From NCBI GenBank assembly GCA_002291925.1, contig DBAY01000065.1, positions 11,460-75,459 of the forward strand: DNA of 64,000 bases. Direction: 5' to 3'. Made by a program: the position numbers and the translations under genes. Positions 27,650 through 38,523 of the stretch are shown here, one piece after another. The notes under the pieces are model-generated. The model was not told the DNA's origin and did not search any database. It saw only the letters and a list, made by a program, of their open reading frames with translations. How positions within the stretch are numbered: position 1 is the stretch's first letter; the number at the start of each line of letters is the position of its first letter. Source of the DNA: Alphaproteobacteria bacterium UBA998 (GTDB taxonomy: Bacteria > Pseudomonadota > Alphaproteobacteria > Rickettsiales > UBA998).

Positions 27650-27928
27650 ATGAACCCGATTGCCTTCCTGATTTACCAGGCCATCCACCTCTATTTCTAC
27701 GTGGTGTTCGCGTGGGTGATCCTCAGCATGTTGATCTCGTTCAACATCATCAACCGTTACCAGCCGATTGTGGCGCGCATTTTCGAGGCGCTGGAACAGC
27801 TGGTAGAGCCCGCACTGCGGCCCATCCGCCGCTATGTGCCTCCGGTGGGCGGTTTTGATATCGCGCCGGTGATCCTGTTCCTCGGGCTACAGTTCATCCA
27901 GTATTGCATCGTCTATTTCTCGCACTAG
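27650..27928 (+). CDS. YggT family membrane protein
   Basis: 92 aa with two hydrophobic segments (LYFYVVFAWVILSMLISF and APVILFLGLQFIQYCIVYF) and the conserved linker LVEPALRPIRRYVPPVGGFD, typical of YggT proteins. These are small inner-membrane proteins linked to cell shape, division or osmotic stress; the biochemical role is not settled. Nine to ten bases separate it from the genes on both sides. Confidence 0.93.
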   Translation: MNPIAFLIYQAIHLYFYVVFAWVILSMLISFNIINRYQPIVARIFEALEQLVEPALRPIRRYVPPVGGFDIAPVILFLGLQFIQYCIVYFSH

Positions 27929-27937
27929 GAGGGTCTC

Positions 27938-28507
27938 ATGGAACCTTGGATAATCATTCTCGGCATCGCTGGCTTTCTCATCTTTTACCTCATCATCCTC
28001 TATAACCGCCTCGTCGCGCTGCGGCAGAATCGCGGCAACGCGTTCTCGGACATCGATGTGCAGCTCAAGCAGCGCCTTGATCTGGTGCCCAACCTGGTGG
28101 AGACGGTGAAGGGATATGCCTCTCATGAGAAAGGAACGCTGGAGGAAGTCACCCGCGCCCGTACGGCGGCCATGAGCGCGGGCTCGCTCAATGACCGCAT
28201 CGCCGCCGAGGGAGCGCTAGGTGGAGCCATCGCCGGGCTGTTTGCCGTGGCGGAGAATTATCCGCAGCTGAAGGCCGACTCGAATTTCCGCCAGCTGCAA
28301 ACCGAGCTCTCCGACCTGGAGAACAAGATCGCCGCCGCGCGCCGCTTCTTCAACAACGCGACGAACGAGTACAACACGTCCGTGCAGCAATTCCCGGCCG
28401 TGCTGGTGGCGCGCCTATTTGGCTTTGCGCCGCAGGAATCCTTCTTCGAGATCAGCGCCGCCGAGCGTCCGCAGGCCGAGGCCGCGCCGAAGGTGTCCTT
28501 CAGCTAG
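27938..28507 (+). CDS. lemA: LemA family protein
   Basis: 189 aa. One N-terminal membrane segment (IIILGIAGFLIFYLIILYN), then the LemA helical bundle with the diagnostic DVQLKQRLDLVPNLVETVKGY and FNNATNEYNTSVQQFP. The protein exposes a long alpha-helical domain. LemA genes are often paired with an M48 protease or TPM-domain gene, and an M48 gene follows here after 3 bp. Confidence 0.95.
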   Translation: MEPWIIILGIAGFLIFYLIILYNRLVALRQNRGNAFSDIDVQLKQRLDLVPNLVETVKGYASHEKGTLEEVTRARTAAMSAGSLNDRIAAEGALGGAIAGLFAVAENYPQLKADSNFRQLQTELSDLENKIAAARRFFNNATNEYNTSVQQFPAVLVARLFGFAPQESFFEISAAERPQAEAAPKVSFS

Positions 28508-28510
28508 ACC

Positions 28511-29584
28511 ATGTTTCAGGCCGTCGGACTGCAGACGCAAATCTGGAACAACCAGATCCGCTCCGCCCTGCTGCTGGCAGGGTTTCCACTATTGCTGGCC
28601 ATTCTCCTATTCGTTTTCTTCGGTCTTGCAGGGCCCTCATATGACTACCGTGACGGGATGCATTACATTTACTTGTATGCTGAAAATCCTCACGAACGCT
28701 CATTCTGGGAGTATGGCTTACAGGGGTTAAGGGTGTATGGCCATTGGACACTCGTTGCTGCAGCAATCTGGTTTGCCATTGCCTACCTGTTTCATGGTTC
28801 CATGATCCGCGCCGCCACCCATGCCCGCCCACTGGAGCGGCGGGAAGCACCGGAGATTTATAACTTGCTTGAGAATCTCTGCATCTCGCGCGGTGTTACC
28901 ATGCCAAAACTACAAATCATTGATACGCCTGTACTCAACGCTTTTGCCAGCGGTATTGATAAGAAAAGCTATAGCATCACCCTCACGAGCGGTATTGTAA
29001 AAACACTTACGCCAGATGAGCTTGAAGCTGTGCTGGCCCATGAGCTGACGCATATAATGAATCGTGACGTGCGCCTGCTCGTGATCAGTGTCATCTTCGT
29101 CGGTATCATCAGCTTTTTGTGTGAGGCCATCTACCATATGATCGCGCGTGGAGGCATTCGCATATCAAATGATCGCAAGGGCGGTGCGGGGCTGCTCATT
29201 GCGCTGCTGGTACTGTTCGTTGGCTATTTCTTCGCCATCGCCATTCGCATGGCTATCTCGCGCTCGCGGGAATATCTAGCGGATGCGGGGGCAGTGGAGT
29301 TGACCAAGAACCCGGATGCGCTCATCCGCGCGCTGAAGAAGATTTCCGGCCGCTCCCAGATGCCAGACGTGCCCGACGAGGTGCGCCAGATGTTCATCGA
29401 CAATCACAGCCATGGTTTCCTGAGTGAAATGTTCGCCACCCACCCGCCGATGGAAGACCGCATCGCCGCGCTGGTGATGATGGGCGGGCGGGATGTGCCG
29501 CTTGCGCCGGACGCGCCTTCCGCTAGAGTGGCGGACGCATCCCCCGATGCGCCTGCCGCCACGCCGCGCGGGCCGTGGGGTTGA
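28511..29584 (+). CDS. M48 family zinc metalloprotease, LemA-associated
   Basis: 357 aa inner-membrane protease. There are two N-terminal membrane segments, then a catalytic domain with AHELTHIMNRD (HExxH, residues about 176-180) and SREYLADAGAV providing the third zinc ligand, with two more hydrophobic segments between them (VISVIFVGIISFLC, LLIALLVLFVGYFFAIAI). Related to HtpX and Oma1-like proteases that remove damaged membrane proteins. Bases of about 28,630-29,110 are markedly AT-richer than both gene ends, an unusual internal shift. LTKNPDALIRALKKISGRS is characteristic of the family. Confidence 0.93.
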   Translation: MFQAVGLQTQIWNNQIRSALLLAGFPLLLAILLFVFFGLAGPSYDYRDGMHYIYLYAENPHERSFWEYGLQGLRVYGHWTLVAAAIWFAIAYLFHGSMIRAATHARPLERREAPEIYNLLENLCISRGVTMPKLQIIDTPVLNAFASGIDKKSYSITLTSGIVKTLTPDELEAVLAHELTHIMNRDVRLLVISVIFVGIISFLCEAIYHMIARGGIRISNDRKGGAGLLIALLVLFVGYFFAIAIRMAISRSREYLADAGAVELTKNPDALIRALKKISGRSQMPDVPDEVRQMFIDNHSHGFLSEMFATHPPMEDRIAALVMMGGRDVPLAPDAPSARVADASPDAPAATPRGPWG

Positions 29585-29593
29585 AGAGTCCGC

Positions 29594-29908
29594 ATGTTTT
29601 ACCGCCAGCACGTGTTCTGCTGCACCAACAAGCGCCCGGAGGGGCATGAGCGCGGCTGCTGCATCGACCGCGGCGCGGGGCCGATCCGCGATTACATGAA
29701 ACAGCGCTGCAAGGAATTGGGCCTGAACGATGTGCGCATCAATGCTTCCGGCTGCCTCGATCGCTGCGAGCTGGGGCCGGTGATGGTGGTCTATCCCGAG
29801 GGAACGTGGTACCGGCCAACGACAAAGGAAGAGGTGGACGAAATCATCCGCGATCACCTGCAGGGCGGGCAGGTGGTGGCGCGTCTGGCAATTGCGGAGA
29901 CCGCCTAG
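29594..29908 (+). CDS. Thioredoxin-like [2Fe-2S] ferredoxin
   Basis: 104 aa. The cysteine spacing fits this family: Cys9/Cys10, Cys22/Cys23, Cys54 and Cys58 (VFCCTNKRP, RGCCIDRG, NASGCLDRCELGP). GPVMVVYPEGTWY and the C-terminal VDEIIRDHLQGG complete the fold. Probably a small cytoplasmic electron carrier or cluster sensor. It begins 9 bp after the protease gene and overlaps the convergent gene end by 4 bp. Confidence 0.9.
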   Translation: MFYRQHVFCCTNKRPEGHERGCCIDRGAGPIRDYMKQRCKELGLNDVRINASGCLDRCELGPVMVVYPEGTWYRPTTKEEVDEIIRDHLQGGQVVARLAIAETA

Positions 29909-30282
29909 CGGCTAGGGGTGCCCTCTGCCTGCTCAGCGGCGCGCCTGCGTGCCAGCGCCGCAGCACGCGTTCCCTCTGCTACTTCCGGCGAATGCTCATG
30001 CCACATACGCCCAAGCACCTGCCGGGCGAGGGAGCACAACGCCTCGGCAGACACGTCATCCATGCGCTGCTGATGCTTTTGCAGGTGACCCGCTACATGA
30101 CGCAGGCTGTAGGTGACCAGCAGCTCCCCGTCTTCACGAGTCATTGGTCCGCGTGAGCGCTGGGCGTGGTCACACAGTTCCTGTCGTTGGGCGTTACTCA
30201 GGCGGGCGAAAGCGCGATGGGCCTCTGCGGCAAAGGGTTTGCTGTCTCGCAACAGGGCCGGTTTCTGTTCCAGTGGAAGCAT
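29905..30282 (-). CDS. Hypothetical helical protein, 125 aa
   Basis: Unrecognised. ATG 30282 (MLPLEQKPALL) has AAAGGAG 8 nt upstream, better than the frame start at 30303. Helical and polar, with Arg/His/Ala-rich composition (RAFARLSNAQRQELCDHAQRS; ALARRRAAEQAEGTP). The coding end overlaps the ferredoxin stop on the opposite strand by 4 bp. Confidence 0.6.
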   Translation of the reverse strand: MLPLEQKPALLRDSKPFAAEAHRAFARLSNAQRQELCDHAQRSRGPMTREDGELLVTYSLRHVAGHLQKHQQRMDDVSAEALCSLARQVLGRMWHEHSPEVAEGTRAAALARRRAAEQAEGTPSR

Positions 30283-30418
30283 TGTCCGTTCTCCTTTGTC
30301 CAACGATGCAGCGTCACGTTAGCGAGGATGAAAACCGGGGAAAAAGAAAAAAACAGGCGACTGTCATGAAGCTGTCGCAATTCATTTATAAAAAACCTGC
30401 ACGCTTCATAAGGTCAAT

Positions 30419-30949
30419 ATGTCCACCCAGCCCACGTCTCGCTCTCGCATCTCTCCCACGGAATTCTTTCGCCAGTTCGAGCGCGATCCAAATCTGCTGC
30501 CGCGCCTGATGCGCGAATTTCCGGGAGCGACGCGCGCCGAGGCTTTAGCGATGCATTACATCAACAGCACTTCCAATGTGCGCCTTAGCAGCGTGGCAGA
30601 TTATGCCCGCCTTTTGCCAGGCGAGCGCGAGCGGTTGCTCAATCCGCTTGGAATGCCAGTGCTTGCTCCGACGCCCCAAGGCAGGGCGCTGCAATCTTCT
30701 ATGTTGGGGCACGAGTTTGCGGTGGAATTCATGCAAGCCCTAAAAACAGTTGACCGCCAGCCCGAAGTGCGCCGCAATGTCTGTGCCATAATCGAGGGCA
30801 ATCCGCGCTTGCGGGAAGAGCTTGGCGCATTGCGGTTGAGTGACATCTTTATTGGCGGCAGCGCAACGGACACCGTGCAGCGCCAATGTGACCGCGTATT
30901 GCGGCCCGGCGGTGCGCAAGTGCGCCTGCCGCCCATGCAGCTTCGTTGA
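30419..30949 (+). CDS. Hypothetical protein, 176 aa
   Basis: Unrecognised; soluble and helical (SPTEFFRQFERDPNLLPRLM; FAVEFMQALKTVDRQPEVRR) with two cysteines (RRNVCAII and VQRQCDRV). The preceding 130 bp is AT-rich and may hold divergent promoters for this gene and the 29905-30282 gene. The stop codon abuts that of mutS on the other strand. Confidence 0.65.
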   Translation: MSTQPTSRSRISPTEFFRQFERDPNLLPRLMREFPGATRAEALAMHYINSTSNVRLSSVADYARLLPGERERLLNPLGMPVLAPTPQGRALQSSMLGHEFAVEFMQALKTVDRQPEVRRNVCAIIEGNPRLREELGALRLSDIFIGGSATDTVQRQCDRVLRPGGAQVRLPPMQLR

Positions 30950-33766
30950 TTACTCGGCCAGGCTTTTCAGCCGATAAAGTGCGTCCAGCGCCTCGCGGGG
31001 GGTGAGATGATCCGGGTCAAGCGCGCTGATGGCGTCGCGTAGCGCATCTGGCGGGGTTTCGATTGGCATGTCCGGTGTGGATTCTCTGGCAAAAGCGAAC
31101 AGCGGAAGGCTTTCGGCGGTCAGTCCAGCCGCCGGGTTGTTGTCCTTATCCTCCAGCGCCTTCAGGATGGATTGCGCGCGGCTGATGACCGGCGCGGGAA
31201 GCCCCGCCAGCCGCGCCACGTGGATGCCGTAGGAGCGATCCGCCGTGCCGGGCGCCACCTCATGCAGGAAGATGACCTCGCCCTTCCACTCGCGTACCTT
31301 CATGGTATGGCAGGCGAGGGCGGGCAGTGTTTCCGCCAGGTGGGTGAGTTCGTGGTAATGCGTGGCGAACAGCCCCCGGCAGCGGATGGTATTGTGCAAA
31401 TGCTCTGCCACCGCCCATGCGATGGAAAGCCCGTCGAAGGTCGCCGTGCCGCGCCCGATTTCATCGAGAATCACCAGCGAGCGCTCGGTGGCCTGATGCA
31501 GGATGGTGGCGGTCTCCACCATTTCCACCATGAAGGTGGAGCGCCCGCGCGCGAGGTCATCCGCCGCGCCAACGCGCGAGAAAAGGCGGTCCACGATGCC
31601 GATATGGGCCGACTCGGCGGGCACGAAGCCGCCCATCTGCGCGAGGATGGCGATCAGCGCATTCTGGCGCAGGAAGGTGGATTTCCCCGCCATGTTAGGG
31701 CCAGTGAGCAGCCAGAGGCGTGCGTTTCTGTTCCCCCCTTGCGGGGGAGCCAAATCCTGCGCAGCAGGATTTGGTGGGGGGAAAACGTCAGCGGTGTCGG
31801 AGTTATTCCCCCCACCAAAATCGCTAAGGCGATTTTGACTCCCCCGCAAGGGGGGAGTGGAGGTGCTGCCCAACTCACAATCATTCCCGATGAACGGCGT
31901 GCCGCTTTTGCGCATTATCTGCTCGACGACCGGGTGGCGGCCCTTCACGATGCTGAAAGCACATGAATCATCGATGACGGGGCGGCAATAGCGCTGCTCC
32001 TTCGCCAGCAGAGCAAGCCCGTGGAAGACGTCCAATGCGGCGGCGGCGCGGGCGGCTTCCAGAATGGACTCAGCCTGTGCGCAAATTTCCCCCAGCAACG
32101 CCTCGAATAGCTCCAGCTCAATCTTGAGGGCGCGGTCGGCGGCCTCGGTGATCTTGCGCTCGATCTCGCCCAACTCGACGGTGGAATAGCGCAGCGCGTC
32201 CTTCATCGTCTGGCGGTGGATGAAGCTCTCCGGCACCTGTTTCTCGTGGCGGCGGGTGATATCGATGTAATAGCCGAGCACGTTGTTATGCTTGATTTTC
32301 AGCGAGGCGATGCCGGTCTCGCGGGCGTAGCGTGCCTGCATTTCCGCAATCAGGCGGCGTGATTCGTCGCGCAACATGCGGAATTCATCGAGCGCTGCGT
32401 GATAGCCCGTGGCGATGAAGCCGCCGTCGCGGGCGAGCAGGGGGCAGTCTTCCTTCAGCGCGGCGTTCAGGTGATTCACCAGCACGGCGTGATCGCTAAG
32501 CCCTTCACGCAGCGTGTTCAGCGCATCCGGCAATTGCTCCGCTTCCAGTTCCAGCAGGCCGCGCAGCTTGTTCGCCAGCGTCAGCCCGGCGGCGATCTGC
32601 TGCATGTCGCGCGGGCCGCCGCGCTGCATGAGCAGGCGGTTCAGCGCACGCTCCAGATCCGGCATCTCGCGCAGGCGGTCTTCCACGGTGGCGAGCAGCG
32701 TGGAGGCGCGCACCAGATAATCCACCGCATCCAGCCGTAAGTGAATCGCCGAGGGCACGGTGAGCGGGTGGCACAGCCAGCGCGTGAGCAGCCGCGCACC
32801 GGCGGCGGTGCGCGTGCGGTCGATGGCGGCGAGCAGGCTGCCCTGACGGCTGCCGGAGAGCGTCTGCGTCAGTTCCAGATTGCGGCGCGTCGCGGCGTCG
32901 ATGGCCATGCCAAAGCTGGCGGCCTGACGCTTCGGCGGGTCGAGGCGGGGCAGGCTGTCCTTCTGGGTGAGCAGCACGTAATCGAGCAGCGCCCCGCAGG
33001 CGGATAGCTCGACCGGCGTGAACTCACCCCATGGTTCCGTCGTCTGCACGCGGAAGAATTCCTTGAGCCGCTCGGTGCCGCGCCGCGCATGCAGGCTGGC
33101 ATCAGCGATGGGCGTGAGGCGGGCATCCAGCTCCTGCACCACGGCGCGCCAGGCATCCTCGGCCATGGCGGTCTGGCCCATCAGTACCTCGCTTGGTTGC
33201 AGGCGGGCGAGGTCGGCCAGCGCGCGCTCCGGCGTGGTGTCGGTGACGGCGAACTCTCCGGTGGTGATCTCCATCCACGCCAGCGCCGCGATGGGGCCGC
33301 TGCCCGCCAGACATGCCAGATAATTGGAGCGAGTGGGGGCGAGCAGCCCTTCCTCGGTGATGGTGCCGGGGGTGACGATGCGCACCACATCGCGCTTCAC
33401 CACGGATTTGCTGCCGCGCTTCTTGGCCTCGGCGGGGTCTTCGAGCTGCTCGCAGATGGCGACCTTCACCCCAGCGGCAATCAGGCGCGAGAGATACATC
33501 TCCGAGGAATGCACGGGCACGCCGCACATGGGGATGTCTTCGTTGCCAATCTTGCCGCGCTTGGTGAGCGCAATATCTAGAATGGCGGCGGCCTGCACAG
33601 CGTCTTCGAAGAACAGCTCGTAGAAATCGCCCATGCGGTAAAACAGCAGGTAGTCCTTGTGCCGCTCCTTCAGCGCGAAATACTGCGCCATGCCAGGGGA
33701 GAGAGACGGTTCAACGACACCCTGCGGCGCGGCGTTTTGTGGAGGCTTTTCGCTTGCAATTCTCAT
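30950..33766 (-). CDS. mutS: DNA mismatch repair protein MutS, with inserted palindromic element
   Basis: Mismatch recognition ATPase, 938 aa (longer than the usual 850-900). The N-terminal mismatch-binding domain reads MAQYFALKERHKDYLLFYRMGDFYELFFEDA. The ATPase has Walker A TGPNMAGKSTFLRQNA, Walker B SLVILDEIGRGTATFDGLS and the ATHYHEL signature. The C-terminal helix-turn-helix region is present. Residues of about 636-679, between NDCELG and LWLLTGPNMAGKST, are encoded by a palindromic repeat (31731-31859). It adds a Pro/Asn/Gly-rich loop directly before the P-loop strand. The frame is intact, but the position makes function worth testing. Confidence 0.96.
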   Translation of the reverse strand: MRIASEKPPQNAAPQGVVEPSLSPGMAQYFALKERHKDYLLFYRMGDFYELFFEDAVQAAAILDIALTKRGKIGNEDIPMCGVPVHSSEMYLSRLIAAGVKVAICEQLEDPAEAKKRGSKSVVKRDVVRIVTPGTITEEGLLAPTRSNYLACLAGSGPIAALAWMEITTGEFAVTDTTPERALADLARLQPSEVLMGQTAMAEDAWRAVVQELDARLTPIADASLHARRGTERLKEFFRVQTTEPWGEFTPVELSACGALLDYVLLTQKDSLPRLDPPKRQAASFGMAIDAATRRNLELTQTLSGSRQGSLLAAIDRTRTAAGARLLTRWLCHPLTVPSAIHLRLDAVDYLVRASTLLATVEDRLREMPDLERALNRLLMQRGGPRDMQQIAAGLTLANKLRGLLELEAEQLPDALNTLREGLSDHAVLVNHLNAALKEDCPLLARDGGFIATGYHAALDEFRMLRDESRRLIAEMQARYARETGIASLKIKHNNVLGYYIDITRRHEKQVPESFIHRQTMKDALRYSTVELGEIERKITEAADRALKIELELFEALLGEICAQAESILEAARAAAALDVFHGLALLAKEQRYCRPVIDDSCAFSIVKGRHPVVEQIMRKSGTPFIGNDCELGSTSTPPLRGSQNRLSDFGGGNNSDTADVFPPPNPAAQDLAPPQGGNRNARLWLLTGPNMAGKSTFLRQNALIAILAQMGGFVPAESAHIGIVDRLFSRVGAADDLARGRSTFMVEMVETATILHQATERSLVILDEIGRGTATFDGLSIAWAVAEHLHNTIRCRGLFATHYHELTHLAETLPALACHTMKVREWKGEVIFLHEVAPGTADRSYGIHVARLAGLPAPVISRAQSILKALEDKDNNPAAGLTAESLPLFAFARESTPDMPIETPPDALRDAISALDPDHLTPREALDALYRLKSLAE
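31731..31859. repeat. Palindromic repeat, CTCCCC family, copy in mutS
   Basis: Left arm: mini-hairpin TTCCCCCCTTGCGGGGGAG, second hairpin CCAAATCCTGC-GCA-GCAGGATTTGG, then TGGGGGGAA. A spacer of about 22 bp follows. The right arm is the mirror image, with a different second hairpin (CCAAAATCGC-TAAG-GCGATTTTG). It is translated in mutS without stop, ending LAPPQGGNRN in the same phase as the mtaB copy. Confidence 0.9.
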
Positions 33767-33867
33767 GGTCGTCGGTATGTTTGGCCGCCCCGGATGTGCG
33801 CGAAATCAATATGTTGCGCTGCACAATCCCGGTTCACGCCCAACAGGATTACAGCGGAGCGCCCAGC

Positions 33868-36180
<2,313 letters not shown>

Positions 36181-36225
36181 AGTTGGTTGCTGGTTTCTGG
36201 TTGCTGGTCGCTGGTGAAAGCGGAG

Positions 36226-36331
36226 CCCCCTATCCCCCTCCCAGTAGGGGGAGGGTTGGGGAGGGGGCGTAAGGATACGTTTGACTCCGCTTCCGCCCCC
36301 CTCCCAGCCTCCCCCCTACTGGGAGAGGGGC
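36226..36331. repeat. Palindromic repeat, CTCCCC/AGTAGGGGG subfamily, intergenic copy
   Basis: Arms of about 36 bp (CCCCCTCCCAGTAGGGGGAG on the left, complement on the right) around a core GGGGGCGTAAGGATACGTTTGAC ... CCGCCCCCC. The core nearly matches that of the copy inside ccsA (50866-50980), which shows common descent. It fills much of the 232-bp gap between maeB and the DsbA-like gene; the remainder shows only short GGTTGCTGG-type repeats. Confidence 0.9.
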
Positions 36332-36412
36332 AAGCCCGTACTCCCCATTGCCTTTTGCGGGAAGAAGCCGTAAGGAAAGCGGGTTCATTCGCTTGGCAGG
36401 GGAGGCTACCTC

Positions 36413-37120
36413 ATGAAATTACCGCTATCGGTGGCGATGGCCGGGATGGTGTTTGCGGCGTCCGTCTGGATGGCCGGGGCGTTGCGCGCCGAGTCGGAGG
36501 CTGCGCCGGCGGCCAGCAGTGCGCAGGCCGACCCCTTGGAAGCCAAGGCTCCGCCGGTGCCGCGCGAGGAAATCCTCCGTCTGACCGACAAGGACGTGGT
36601 GCTGGGGGACCGCAAAGCCCCGGTGGCGATCTTCGAATATTCCTCGCTCTCCTGCCCGCACTGCGCGCATTTCCACAAGGACATCCTGCCGGAACTGCAG
36701 AAAGATTATATAAATGACGGCAAGGCGGTGCTGGTGATGCGGCAGTTCCCGACCAACAAGCCTGCGCTGGAAGGTGCGATGCTGGTGCGCTGCCTTTCGC
36801 CGGAGCGTGGGGCCAAGTTCGAGCAGGTGCTATTTGAGATGCAGGATCGCTGGGTGTCGATGGACAGCCGCGCCGCGCTGGAGAAAATCGCTGCTGTCGG
36901 GGGCGTCACGGAAGCCGAGTTCAACGCCTGCCTAGATGACAAGGCCGCCGAAGATGCTCTGCTGAAAGACCTCATGTCCGCCCGCGACAATTTGAACGTG
37001 GAAGCCACGCCGACCTTCTTCATCGGCAAGGAAAAGATCGACGGCGCGCGCGAGTATGAAGTCTTCGCCAAGGCCATTGACGCCGCGCTGAACGCCGCCC
37101 CCGCGAAGGCGCCGAAGTGA
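36413..37120 (+). CDS. DsbA-family thiol:disulfide oxidoreductase (periplasmic)
   Basis: 235 aa. Signal peptide MKLPLSVAMAGMVFAASVWMAGALRA is likely. A low-complexity Ala/Pro linker follows, then the thioredoxin fold with active site SLSCPHCAHFH (Cys81, Cys84) and the cis-Pro loop EATPTFFIGKEKI. It resembles Com1/BdbD-type DsbA proteins (Thioredoxin_4 family) that oxidise or isomerise periplasmic cysteines. It overlaps the following atpI by 4 nt (GTGA), so it is in the same transcript as the Fo genes. Confidence 0.92.
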   Translation: MKLPLSVAMAGMVFAASVWMAGALRAESEAAPAASSAQADPLEAKAPPVPREEILRLTDKDVVLGDRKAPVAIFEYSSLSCPHCAHFHKDILPELQKDYINDGKAVLVMRQFPTNKPALEGAMLVRCLSPERGAKFEQVLFEMQDRWVSMDSRAALEKIAAVGGVTEAEFNACLDDKAAEDALLKDLMSARDNLNVEATPTFFIGKEKIDGAREYEVFAKAIDAALNAAPAKAPK

Positions 37121-37416
37121 GCGATCCGCGCCGCCCGGAGGATATCCAGGCCGAAGCGGCCCGCCTGCGCGCGGAAGTGGATGGTGCGAACCGCTCCAAC
37201 GATGCCCTTGCCGGCAAATCCTCGGCGCTCCGCATCGCCACGGATCTGATGGTGTGCCTCGGCGTCGGCGTGTTTCTCGGCTACTGGGCGGATCGCTGGC
37301 TTGACTCCGCGCCATGGGGCATCCTGCTGGGCATCTGTTTTGGTATGGCGGCAGGGGTTCGCAACGCCATCCGCTCCGCTAAAGCGATGGAAAAATCCGA
37401 AGAAAACCGCGCGTGA
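37117..37416 (+). CDS. atpI: ATP synthase accessory protein I
   Basis: 99 aa with two membrane segments (ATDLMVCLGVGVFLGYWADRW, WGILLGICFGMAAGVRNA) and a charged N-terminus. Typical AtpI: an assembly or chaperone factor for the c-ring or a Mg2+ transporter, encoded first in alphaproteobacterial Fo operons. It starts with GTG overlapping the DsbA-like stop and is followed by atpB after 90 bp. Confidence 0.92.
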   Translation: MSDPRRPEDIQAEAARLRAEVDGANRSNDALAGKSSALRIATDLMVCLGVGVFLGYWADRWLDSAPWGILLGICFGMAAGVRNAIRSAKAMEKSEENRA

Positions 37417-37506
37417 GAGTGATGCATTCCAAGGTGCAATAAAGGCTGGACAAGCCCCCGCGAATCACCTACACAGTACGCCGAATTTCAGACGGTTTCT
37501 CTCCCG

Positions 37507-38241
37507 ATGGCCGAAGCCCATAGTCCGATGCATCAGTTCGAGGTGCACCCGCTGTTTGAGCTGCCAAAGCTCGGCGGGTACGACATCCATTTCACGAACT
37601 CCTCCCTTTTCATGGTCGCCTCCGTGGCGGTCATCTACTTGTTCCTCACGCTCGGCATGCGCCAGCGTTCGCTGGTGCCCGGTCACTGGCAGTCAATGGT
37701 GGAAATGGGCTACGACTTCGTGCACAACACGCTGCGCGACACGGCGGGCGAGGGCTACAAGCCGTTCCTGCCCTTCATGTTCACGCTGTTCTTCTTTATT
37801 CTGACGGCAAACCTGCTGGGCTTGGTGCCGTACTCCTTCACCGTCACCAGCCATATCATCGTCACCTTCGCGCTGGCGGCGCTGGTGTTCCTCGGCGTCA
37901 CGGCGGTCGGCTTCTACAAGCATGGCCTGCATTACTTCCACATGTTCCTGCCGTCCGGCGTGCCCTGGCCGCTGGTGCCCATCATGATCCCGATCGAGGT
38001 GATTTCCTACCTCGCCCGCCCGATTACCCTCTCCATCCGTCTGGCCGCCAACATGACCGCGGGCCACCTGCTGCTGAAGGTTGTGGCTGGGTTCGTGGTG
38101 TCGCTCGGCCTGATGGGCGCGCCGCTGATCCTCGCGCTGGTCGGGCTGATCGGTTTCGAAGTCTTCGTGGCGTTCCTGCAGGCTTATATCTTTACGATTC
38201 TCACCTGCGTGTACCTGCACGACGCGCTTCACATGCATTAA
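37507..38241 (+). CDS. atpB: F0F1 ATP synthase subunit a
   Basis: 244 aa integral membrane subunit that forms the proton half-channels. Seen: the N-terminal HQFEVHPLFELPKLGGYDIHFTN, multiple hydrophobic helices, PIEVISYLARPITLSIRLAANMTAGH with the essential Arg, and the C-terminal LIGFEVFVAFLQAYIFTILTC. Second Fo gene; 30 bp to atpE. Confidence 0.98.
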   Translation: MAEAHSPMHQFEVHPLFELPKLGGYDIHFTNSSLFMVASVAVIYLFLTLGMRQRSLVPGHWQSMVEMGYDFVHNTLRDTAGEGYKPFLPFMFTLFFFILTANLLGLVPYSFTVTSHIIVTFALAALVFLGVTAVGFYKHGLHYFHMFLPSGVPWPLVPIMIPIEVISYLARPITLSIRLAANMTAGHLLLKVVAGFVVSLGLMGAPLILALVGLIGFEVFVAFLQAYIFTILTCVYLHDALHMH

Positions 38242-38271
38242 TCCAACAAACCACCTGAAAGGACTAACACC

Positions 38272-38493
38272 ATGGACGCAGAATCCGCAAAACTCCTCGC
38301 CGCCGGCCTGATGGGCTTCGGCATTCTCGGCTCCGCCATCGGCGTGGGCATGATCTTCAACGCCTTCCTGCAAGGCGTGGCCCGCAACCCGGCCGCCGCT
38401 CCCAAGCTGTTCACCAACGCCCTCATCGGTGCGGCGCTGGCGGAAGGTCTGGGCGTCATGGCGTTCGCCGTCGCCGCTGCCAACCTGTTCTAA
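38272..38493 (+). CDS. atpE: F0F1 ATP synthase subunit c
   Basis: 73 aa proteolipid of the rotor ring. Two membrane helices are joined by the polar loop ARNPAA. The proton-binding carboxylate is the Glu in GAALAEGLGVMAF. The first helix GLMGFGILGSAIGVGMIF keeps the glycine packing motif. AAAGGA precedes the ATG. Glu and the small first-helix residues point to H+ coupling; a Na+ signature is not evident. Confidence 0.98.
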   Translation: MDAESAKLLAAGLMGFGILGSAIGVGMIFNAFLQGVARNPAAAPKLFTNALIGAALAEGLGVMAFAVAAANLF

Positions 38494-38523
38494 TCGTCAA
38501 CCACCCATTTACGGGGAACGCGC

